Source of the DNA: Kiritimatiellia bacterium
GTDB lineage: Bacteria > Verrucomicrobiota > Kiritimatiellia > RFP12 > UBA1067
Assembly: GCA_017406465.1 (NCBI GenBank)
Contig: JAFQYM010000010.1
Coordinates: 1-64,000, forward strand
DNA length: 64,000 nt
Reading direction: 5' to 3'
Position numbers and translations under genes: made by a program. The notes below the pieces were generated by a model. It had not been told where the DNA came from, did not search any database, and worked only from the letters and a program-made list of their open reading frames with translations. Numbering within the stretch: the first letter of the stretch is position 1; every line of letters begins with the position of its first letter. Positions 57,491-64,000 of this stretch are shown here, piece by piece.

Positions 57491-58723
57491 ATGAGCAGGC
57501 TTCCGGTTGTCGTCTCTTTGTCTGCTGCGTGCGCGGCATGCGCGGCGTTTGCGTCGCTCGCCGTCGAGATGGCGGAGCCGAAGGACGTGCCGCCGCTGTT
57601 CCCGCCGGGGGCGTGGGTCCCCAACGCGAAAAACTGGCATGACGGACGCCGTGCCGAAATAAAGAAAATCCTCGCGGACGAGGTTTACGGCCATCGTCCC
57701 GTCGAACGGCCTCCGCATCTCGCGTTTTCCGAGGTTTCGCCCGAGAAGACGATGATGGATGGCAATGCGATGCGCCGCCTCGTAAAAATCGAATACGGCG
57801 GAAAGTACGGCACCAACAGTTTCTCCGTGACGGCGTTCGTGCCGAAGTCGCAGAAGCGCGTTCCCGCTTTCGTGTTCGTCTGCAACCGTCCTGCCGAAGA
57901 ATGTCTCGACCCGGAGCGCATCGTAAAAAGCGACTTCTGGCCGGCGGAGCGGATAGTGGAGCGAGGATACGCCGCCATCGCGTTCTACATGGGCGATGTG
58001 ACGCCGGACAGGCCGCATGGCAATACTCTCGGCGTATTTGCCGCGTTTTCCGACGTGGAGAGCCACTACCGCAATAGGCGCGAGTGGGGGGCTCTTTCGG
58101 CTTGGGCCTGGGGTGCGAGCCGCGTTTTGGACTGGATAGAGACGCAACCCGACATCGACGCAGGGCATGTCGCTGTGATCGGGCATTCTCGCGGCGGCAA
58201 AATTGCTCTCGTAGCGGCGGCGTGGGACGAGCGTTTTGCGATGGCGTGCTCCAATGATTCGGGCTGCGGTGGCGCAAAACTCAACCACGTCGACCTTCTG
58301 GGGTCCGAGCACTTCGTCAATCTCTGCACGACGCGTCCCTTCTGGTTCGACGACGGCTTCGTGGCATGGGTGAACCGCGACGACCGTTCGCCGTGGGACC
58401 AGCATTGGCTCGTTGCCATGATTGCGCCTCGCCTTGTCTGCATCGGCTCTGCAACGGACGACGACTGGGCGGGTCCTTACGGCGAATACCTGACGGCCCG
58501 CTACGCTTCGCCCGCGTGGAGGAGAATCTTCGGCAAGAAGGGATTTGTCTCCTCCGGCTTTCCCGCGCCAGGCGCGCCGCAGCAGGAGGGCGAGATATCC
58601 TACCACCTCCGCAGCGGCAAGCACGATCTCACCCCATACGACTGGAACGTCTATATGGACTTTGCAGACCGCCACGGCTGGCGGTGCGCGCGTGGGCAAG
58701 GCAAGGAGGAAGCTGGGGAATGA
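57491..58723 (+). CDS. Exported CE15-type glucuronoyl esterase
   Basis: A 410-residue alpha/beta hydrolase predicted to cut ester links between glucuronic acid of xylan and lignin or other alcohols. Signal peptide 1-22. The catalytic Ser233 lies in GHSRGGK. His378 in SGKHDLTPYDW is the likely base. Other family blocks are YGGKYGTNSFSVTAF, CNRPAEECLDPE, SAWAWGASRVLDWIE and NDSGCGGAKLN. The family's usual GCSRxGKGA is slightly changed. It is coupled to the next gene by ATGA and lies downstream of an XylR-like regulator, which strengthens the link to glucuronoxylan. Confidence 0.85.
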   Translation: MSRLPVVVSLSAACAACAAFASLAVEMAEPKDVPPLFPPGAWVPNAKNWHDGRRAEIKKILADEVYGHRPVERPPHLAFSEVSPEKTMMDGNAMRRLVKIEYGGKYGTNSFSVTAFVPKSQKRVPAFVFVCNRPAEECLDPERIVKSDFWPAERIVERGYAAIAFYMGDVTPDRPHGNTLGVFAAFSDVESHYRNRREWGALSAWAWGASRVLDWIETQPDIDAGHVAVIGHSRGGKIALVAAAWDERFAMACSNDSGCGGAKLNHVDLLGSEHFVNLCTTRPFWFDDGFVAWVNRDDRSPWDQHWLVAMIAPRLVCIGSATDDDWAGPYGEYLTARYASPAWRRIFGKKGFVSSGFPAPGAPQQEGEISYHLRSGKHDLTPYDWNVYMDFADRHGWRCARGQGKEEAGE

Positions 58724-61700
58724 AAAGCTGGGGCATATTCTTTGTAATGTGCGCTGTGGCGTTCGCCGCGAGTGGAGAGGTCGTCTTTGATTCTGGCAAG
58801 CCGCGCAAGTTCGAGGCGGGGCACAACAAGAGCTGGACGGTGAAGCTCGACCCCGAATGGGCCGTCCTAACCGTCAAGACGCGCGTCAAGCCGACGGATG
58901 TTGTCGTCGGGAAGGACAACTGGATGAACGCACGCGTCCCGATGAGCTTCCACGACGCGGACGGAAAGCAGGTCGGCGGCTGGCCGAACGTCTTCGGTTT
59001 CGATGGAACTCACGACTGGATAGACTGCGAGCGCGACTACGCGGTGCCGGCTGGTGCGGCAAGTCTCAACATCGCGATAGGCAACTACGGCAAGACGGGC
59101 AAGGCCGAGTTCGCGCCGCTCACAGTCTCGGTGAAGCGTCGCCATGTAAAAGGACCATGCAACGCGCCGTTGCCGGATGGCGTGAAGGGCGATCCGTGGG
59201 GGCTTGACGACGCATGGTGCCAGAAGACGGCGACTCGCTCGCGCTGGTCTCTCAACGGGCTTTGGGGCTGGCGGCCGCCGCTTGTTGGCGACAGGGAGGG
59301 CGTAGTGCCTGTTCCGGAGGACAACTGGGGCTGGGGCAAGATACCGTCCGTATGGAACCGCGGTGACGAATGGCGGCGCGACGGGCAGATGGTCTATCTC
59401 TCTCCGTGGCTTGAAGACAAAGGCGTCAAGCCGGGAATCGGCGACCGCGCGTGGTATCGTCGCGACTTCACGATGCCGAAGGAGGCGGCGGGGAAGCGCG
59501 TAGTCCTCACGTTCACGATGCTTCAGACCCACGCCGTCGTCTATGTCGACGGCAAGCGCGCGGCGGAAGTGTCGTTCCCGGGTGGCGAGGCGGACATCAC
59601 GGAGTTCGCGAAACCCGGCGAGAGGCAGTCGATCGTCCTCGACGTGACGGCGTATCCGCTCAATCCCTTGACGCTCGATTTCAACGCGCCGGACCGGGCA
59701 ACCGAGCGGAAGAGCGAAGTTAAGTACCGCGGCGTGACAGGCGACGTATATCTCGACATGATGCCGAGGGGTTCGCGTGTCGCCGACGCGATGGTGGAGT
59801 GCGACGTCAAGGGCGGCAAGGCGACGTTTGTTGCCGACTGTGAGGGCGTCTCGGGCGAAGTCGAACTTGAAGTGCACGTGTATGACACGGCGGATGTGGC
59901 GAAAGTCGGGTCGCTTAAGCCCGTCTTCCGTGCTTTCTGCGCTGGCATGAGGCCCGATGCGGAAGGGCGCGTCGCATTTTCCGCAGACTTTGCCGACGCG
60001 AAGAAGTGGGACGTCAACACGCCGCAGAACCGCTATGCTTGCGCGATGGAGCTGAGGGACTCGAAAGGGCGGACGCTCGACGCCGCGCTGCCGTTTGCGT
60101 TTGGGTTTCGTGACGTTCGCATCAACGGGCGCGATCTTCTGCTGAACGGCACGCCGATCCATCTCCGTGCGCTCTACAACCGGTCCATCAACGCCTCTGC
60201 CGGCGTTGCATGCCGCAAGTCATCGCTTGAGCTTGTTCGCCGCCTCAAGGAAGTGGGCTTCAACTATGTCATCGCGGGCAACTACAACTTCTCGCCGGGC
60301 GAGGTTTCCTATATGGACGACTTCCTCGATGCCTGCGACGAGATGGGAATGCTCTTCTCGTTCTCCCTGCCGCATGTGCGCGACTTCGGGATGAAGCTCG
60401 AAGATCCGGCGGTCGCGGCGCGGTATCGCGCCCTCGCCAAGTGGTGCATCCGCCGAGCCCGTAACCATCCGAGCGTCGTCACATACGCGATGAACCACAA
60501 TTTCGCGGGCTATTCGGGCGATATGGATCCGCAGAGGATGGACGGGAAATACGACTTCGAGCCAGAGCCCGGCAACGGACGTGTGGAGGGCAAGATTCGC
60601 AATCGCAGCCGAGCGCACGAGGCGTGGGCGATTGCAAAGTCGATAGACTCGACGCGCCCGATCTACCACCATGAGTCCGGCAATCTCGACGACTTCCATA
60701 CGGTCAACATCTACCTCGACTGGGCTCCTGTTCAGGAGCGTAGCGACTGGCTTTCGCATTGGAGCAAAGAAGGGGTGAAGCCGCTTTTCTTCGTCGAGTG
60801 GGGTATGCCGCACATCTGTTCCTGGTCGAGCTATCGCGGTCCGCTCTTCATCTGGCGCAATCCCGGATACATGAGCTTGTGGGCGAGCGAATACGCGGCG
60901 GCGTTTCTCGGCGACGCAGCCTATTTAGGAAGTGACCCCGTGACGGTCAAGGCGCTCAAGAAGGAGGAAACACTCTGGACGCGACAACGGCCCTTCATGT
61001 GGAGCGAGCTCAACGGGCCTCTCAGGGAAATGGAAGATCGCTACGCTGGCGTCCAGTCCATTTACATGTCCGACAACTGGCGCAGCCACCGCGCATGGGG
61101 CATCACCGCGATGCTGCCGTGGGACCAGGGCAACTTCCATCGTGGCGGCGATGCGCCCACGCGCGTCAATCCCCGCCGCTGGGAAGGGCTAAAAGCCCCG
61201 GGCATCGTTCCAGACACGATCTGCGACGAGGGCTGGGACACTGGAACTGGCGACGCCTCGCGCTACGTCTTGAGCGCGGTTGGCGAGACGCTTGTCAGGT
61301 GGAACATGGACGACTGCGCGTTCATCGGCGGGAAGGGCGTTTTCACGGACAAGTCGCATCATTTCCGGCCCGGTGGAAAAGTCGAGAAGACGCTTGTCGT
61401 CATGAACGATCGCCGCGTCGCGCAGGAGGTCGAATGGTCGTGCGAGCTCGTAGGCGGGAGCAAGCGTATCGGCGAGGTGTTGAGTGGCAAGGTGACCGTG
61501 CCGCCCGGGGCGCGGCGCGACGTGCCGGTTTCGTTCTCTCTTCCTGATCGCGCAGGGCGCTATGTGCTTTGCGCGGAGTTCCGCTTTGCCGACGGCGTTG
61601 TGCAGAAGGATGAGTTTGGCGTAGAGGCCTACGCTGCCGCTGCGGTTGACGAGAAGTCAAAGACGCCGTTCCTCTACGATCCGAAAGGGATGACGGCTAA

Positions 61701-62967
61701 GGAGCTTGACCGGCTCGGGGTGAAGTATGGCCGCCTCTCCCTTGACGAATTTAAGATGAAGGCGTCGGACGCGAATCTCGAACCAGAGACGCCGTTTGTC
61801 GTTGGCAGGGAGTGTCTCTCGCGCGAGCTAATGTACGGTGTGCTTGTTCCGGCGGCGCGGAAGTCTCGCGCCCGCGTCCTCGTCTTCGAGCAGTGCAAGG
61901 AGACGCTTGAGGCGGTGGGCTTTCGAGTTCAGGTCTACGGGCTTAGGACGACTTTCCCGCGCTTTCGCGACGACCGCCTCGGGCTTGCCCTCGACACCGC
62001 CATGCTGCGCGACTGGAACGGCGAATCGACTATAGCGCCGCCCTACTTCACTAACATTCCGAAGAACGAGCTCAACTACCTGACTGACACGTGGGCGGGC
62101 TACCTCAACACGCGCGTGTGGCGGTGCGGCAACCGTGGGAACGTCGCGACGGTCATCCCGGAGAAGCCGACGGTAGGCGACTGGCGCGCGCTCGTGGACG
62201 GCGGTTTCGATCTCCAGTATGCGCCGCTTCTCGACTGGACGATAGGCGACGGCAGCATAACTTTTTGCCAGCTCGACGTCACCGCTCGGACGGCGGTCGA
62301 TCCCGTGGCGGACGATGTCGTGCGCCGGCTCGTCTCGCGGCTTGGCGACGGCGTCAGGATCTGGTCGAAGAATCCCCGTGCGTTTGGCCGCACTGCGTGG
62401 ATAGCGACGCGCGATCTCGCGAAAGCCCTGAGGCAGCACGATGGCGACAGAGAGAGCGGTCTATACAGTGTCTATGTCGCCGCGTCTGGCGCTGAAAAGC
62501 CGAAGAACTTCCTTGACCGCGTTGCGAACGGAGCGAGTGTCCTCTGCCTCGGTTTCACGGCGAAGGAAGTCGCCGAGTGGAGCCCTGTGCCGCTTGAGAT
62601 GGCGCATACGAACGGATGCTTTGCATCGCGCATAAAGGAACCGCCGGGAGTGCTGAACGGGCTTTCAAACGCCGACTGGGCGTGGCACGGCGGGATGGAC
62701 TTCGATGCTTTCACGAAGCCGGCGAAGGACGGCAACGAGGCGTTCCGAATGGTCAGGCACGGGAAGGGAAGGATTGTGTTCTGGCAGGTTCCGCCGTGGG
62801 CCATAGACGACGAGGCGAAGCCGTATCTTAGGACTACAAAGCGCCGTGCGCAATACATGCTCTGCAGGATTCTCGCCAATATGGAAATGGACTTCGCGAC
62901 GGATATCGTCCGCTATGCGGATATCCCCGTTTCGGAGGATGACCCGTATCGCTACTATAGATGGTGA
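58720..62967 (+). CDS. Very large exported GH2-like glycosidase lacking the usual acid/base glutamate
   Basis: 1415 residues from ATG 58720 (in the stop of the CE15 gene, behind AAGGAGG). A signal peptide covers residues 1-19. After an N-terminal beta domain come GH2 sandwich (WYRRDFTMPKEAAGKRVVL), Ig-like and TIM-barrel domains (LLNGTPIHLRALYNRSINAS, YMDDFLDACDEMGML). In the barrel, the site of the usual Asn-Glu acid/base reads MNHN (Asn592-His593); the nucleophile is Glu693 in FFVEWG. A long C-terminal part (about 870-1415) has beta-rich and GATase-like segments (VLCLGFTAKEVAEW). Substrate unknown; operon context suggests a xylan- or uronate-linked sugar. Confidence 0.82.
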   Translation: MKSWGIFFVMCAVAFAASGEVVFDSGKPRKFEAGHNKSWTVKLDPEWAVLTVKTRVKPTDVVVGKDNWMNARVPMSFHDADGKQVGGWPNVFGFDGTHDWIDCERDYAVPAGAASLNIAIGNYGKTGKAEFAPLTVSVKRRHVKGPCNAPLPDGVKGDPWGLDDAWCQKTATRSRWSLNGLWGWRPPLVGDREGVVPVPEDNWGWGKIPSVWNRGDEWRRDGQMVYLSPWLEDKGVKPGIGDRAWYRRDFTMPKEAAGKRVVLTFTMLQTHAVVYVDGKRAAEVSFPGGEADITEFAKPGERQSIVLDVTAYPLNPLTLDFNAPDRATERKSEVKYRGVTGDVYLDMMPRGSRVADAMVECDVKGGKATFVADCEGVSGEVELEVHVYDTADVAKVGSLKPVFRAFCAGMRPDAEGRVAFSADFADAKKWDVNTPQNRYACAMELRDSKGRTLDAALPFAFGFRDVRINGRDLLLNGTPIHLRALYNRSINASAGVACRKSSLELVRRLKEVGFNYVIAGNYNFSPGEVSYMDDFLDACDEMGMLFSFSLPHVRDFGMKLEDPAVAARYRALAKWCIRRARNHPSVVTYAMNHNFAGYSGDMDPQRMDGKYDFEPEPGNGRVEGKIRNRSRAHEAWAIAKSIDSTRPIYHHESGNLDDFHTVNIYLDWAPVQERSDWLSHWSKEGVKPLFFVEWGMPHICSWSSYRGPLFIWRNPGYMSLWASEYAAAFLGDAAYLGSDPVTVKALKKEETLWTRQRPFMWSELNGPLREMEDRYAGVQSIYMSDNWRSHRAWGITAMLPWDQGNFHRGGDAPTRVNPRRWEGLKAPGIVPDTICDEGWDTGTGDASRYVLSAVGETLVRWNMDDCAFIGGKGVFTDKSHHFRPGGKVEKTLVVMNDRRVAQEVEWSCELVGGSKRIGEVLSGKVTVPPGARRDVPVSFSLPDRAGRYVLCAEFRFADGVVQKDEFGVEAYAAAAVDEKSKTPFLYDPKGMTAKELDRLGVKYGRLSLDEFKMKASDANLEPETPFVVGRECLSRELMYGVLVPAARKSRARVLVFEQCKETLEAVGFRVQVYGLRTTFPRFRDDRLGLALDTAMLRDWNGESTIAPPYFTNIPKNELNYLTDTWAGYLNTRVWRCGNRGNVATVIPEKPTVGDWRALVDGGFDLQYAPLLDWTIGDGSITFCQLDVTARTAVDPVADDVVRRLVSRLGDGVRIWSKNPRAFGRTAWIATRDLAKALRQHDGDRESGLYSVYVAASGAEKPKNFLDRVANGASVLCLGFTAKEVAEWSPVPLEMAHTNGCFASRIKEPPGVLNGLSNADWAWHGGMDFDAFTKPAKDGNEAFRMVRHGKGRIVFWQVPPWAIDDEAKPYLRTTKRRAQYMLCRILANMEMDFATDIVRYADIPVSEDDPYRYYRW

Positions 62968-62986
62968 GAGATTGCGGATCCTAAGA

Positions 62987-63021
62987 ACTCTGCGTACTCT
63001 GCGACTTTGCGTCTCTGCGTT
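62987..63021 (+). repeat. Four imperfect CTCTGCG repeats
   Basis: ACTCTGCGT, ACTCTGCGA, ACTTTGCGT and TCTCTGCGT follow each other at 8-9-bp steps in the short gap between the GH2 and enolase-superfamily genes, ending in TTAAGAAC. The gap otherwise holds the ribosome-binding site of the next gene. Confidence 0.6.
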
Positions 63022-63055
63022 AAGAACATGAAAGCTTAAAGAAAGGAAATTAAGA

Positions 63056-64000
63056 ATGGAAAGAAGAGAGTTCATAAAGGCAAGTGCGATGGTGGCGGGC
63101 GCGATGGTTGCGCCGAAGGGCGCATTGGCCGACTCTGTCCTGAGAGCGCCGATGAAGGCGATCACGATCTCGAAGACGAGCTGCGGTTTCGAGCGCGAGC
63201 CGATGGTTCGGCCATTCGGCTTCAAGGGCGGGTACTTGACCGAGGAGTGGATCGTCTCCGCGTTCGTCAAGTCGACTTCAGGGAAGCACGGCATAGGACT
63301 TGGCACGCAGAATTGCCTCTGGTCCGATGCGAAGGTGTTTGCGTCCAATTCCGAGGCGGGCGGCAACGCGATCATGTTCTCGATGACGCAGTATGCGCTC
63401 AAGCTACTCGTCGGCAAGACATTTACTTCTCCAGTCGAGCTCAACGACTGGCTTTGGCCGCAGGTGTGGGAGTATGGCAAGAAGGTTTCGGCGAATTCCG
63501 ATCTTCGTGCGACTTACGCCTTGAACGCACTTGTCGCGGTAGACAACGCCGTGTGGGTTCTCTTCGCTCGTGAAAACGGTCTTACATCGTTTGACGAGAT
63601 GATCCCGAGTGCCTATCGCCCGGCGCTCGCCGCGCATCACGCGAAGTGCGCGTCGATTCCGCTCTTCTCCTACAAGGTTCCCGTCGCGGAGATCAAGGAG
63701 GCGGTCGACTCGGGCTACTTCTTCATGAAGATCAAGATCGGCCAGCCCGGCACCCAGGAAGAGATGCTTGCGAAGGACATGGCCCGCGTCTCCGAGATAC
63801 ATGCCGTCCTGAAGGACTGCCGCACTCCCTATACGAAGTCGGGGAAGCTCCCATACTACTTCGACGCAAATGGCCGCTACGAGAAGAAGGAGACGTTTCT
63901 CAAGTTCATCGACCACTTGAAGAAGATCGGCGCGTACGACCAGGTTGCAATCGTCGAGGAGCCGTTTGACGAATACGCCGACATAGACGTGAACGACATT
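63056..64000 (+). CDS. Exported enolase-superfamily enzyme (mandelate racemase-like), 3' cut by window
   Basis: The open frame runs from ATG 63056 to the last base (315 codons) with no stop, and AAAGGAAA lies upstream. The start MERREFIKASAMVAGA is a twin-arginine-like signal. Superfamily motifs follow: FFMKIKIG (Lys-x-Lys base region), YYFDANGRYEKKE with the first metal Asp, and AIVEEPFDEY with the second metal Glu. The third ligand lies beyond the window. Members are acid-sugar dehydratases or racemases; with CE15 and XylR nearby, an aldonate or uronate substrate is plausible. TAT export of such an enzyme is unusual. Confidence 0.82.
   Translation, partial: MERREFIKASAMVAGAMVAPKGALADSVLRAPMKAITISKTSCGFEREPMVRPFGFKGGYLTEEWIVSAFVKSTSGKHGIGLGTQNCLWSDAKVFASNSEAGGNAIMFSMTQYALKLLVGKTFTSPVELNDWLWPQVWEYGKKVSANSDLRATYALNALVAVDNAVWVLFARENGLTSFDEMIPSAYRPALAAHHAKCASIPLFSYKVPVAEIKEAVDSGYFFMKIKIGQPGTQEEMLAKDMARVSEIHAVLKDCRTPYTKSGKLPYYFDANGRYEKKETFLKFIDHLKKIGAYDQVAIVEEPFDEYADIDVNDI

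Noticed and set aside
57032..58699. 555-codon minus-strand frame opposite the CE15 gene
   Set aside because: Covers parts of two well-supported plus-strand genes and has no recognisable domain or ribosome-binding site.

Overview
The window is 64 kb of GC-rich DNA (roughly 60 % by eye) with dense coding. It looks like an uncultured, carbohydrate-degrading member of the PVC group, most likely Kiritimatiellota/Lentisphaerota from a gut-type habitat. This assignment is inference. It rests on the mix of exported glycosidases (GH27, GH92, GH2, three DUF4838 proteins, CE15), big beta-helix/LamG surface proteins, TAT-like signals on secreted enzymes, and many small palindromic and RAYT-type repeats. 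No marker gene here fixes the phylum.

Layout. 1-4.8 kb: end of an unknown gene, a 960-aa surface protein, and a DUF4143-type AAA ATPase, set among short direct, inverted and tandem repeats. 4.8-14.3 kb: a GntR/LacI-type regulator divergent from a nucleoside/ribose utilisation operon (ribokinase, sugar permease, exported nucleoside hydrolase, YitT-family protein), then a double BPL_N-domain lipoprotein and an AbgT-family transporter. A 7+4+7 palindrome in the regulator/ribokinase gap recurs upstream of the lipoprotein. 14.9-27.1 kb: GH27 alpha-galactosidase facing an operon of a beta-helix-like surface protein (with an in-frame TGA) and two DUF4838 proteins; then a phosphodiester glycosidase, a YbgC-type thioesterase and a GH92 alpha-mannosidase. 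27.2-34.9 kb: housekeeping core with tRNA-Cys, a Na/Pi cotransporter, rpsA, rpmB, gap, tRNA-Asp, tRNA-Gln, an SDR and a membrane-anchored phosphoesterase. 34.9-45 kb: accessory region with two surface proteins, two exported phosphoesterases, a SASA-type esterase, three RAYT-derived miniature elements and a decayed GH16 gene. 45-51.3 kb: tightly overlapping operon of phosphohexomutase, TPR lipoprotein, CvpA-like protein, ECF sigma factor, putative anti-sigma factor and a third DUF4838 protein. 51.3-64 kb: a DUF2341/LamG surface protein and a TIM-barrel protein, then an XylR-like regulator divergent from an operon of DUF2341/LamG surface protein, CE15 esterase, large GH2-like protein and an enolase-superfamily enzyme cut by the window end. 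The last operon would fit (glucurono)xylan or uronate use.

Themes worth attention. (i) At least five large non-enzymatic surface proteins end exactly in a short hydrophobic strand plus a terminal arginine, a candidate undescribed C-terminal signal. (ii) A family of about 230-260-bp RAYT-derived elements has near-perfect terminal inverted repeats, and one solo end appears to supply a promoter. (iii) Palindromic elements are inserted in frame inside rbsK and the GH92 gene. (iv) Many promoters carry a strong TATAAT-type box only 6-9 nt from the start codon, suggesting leaderless mRNAs. All functional calls come from reading motifs by eye; no database search was run.
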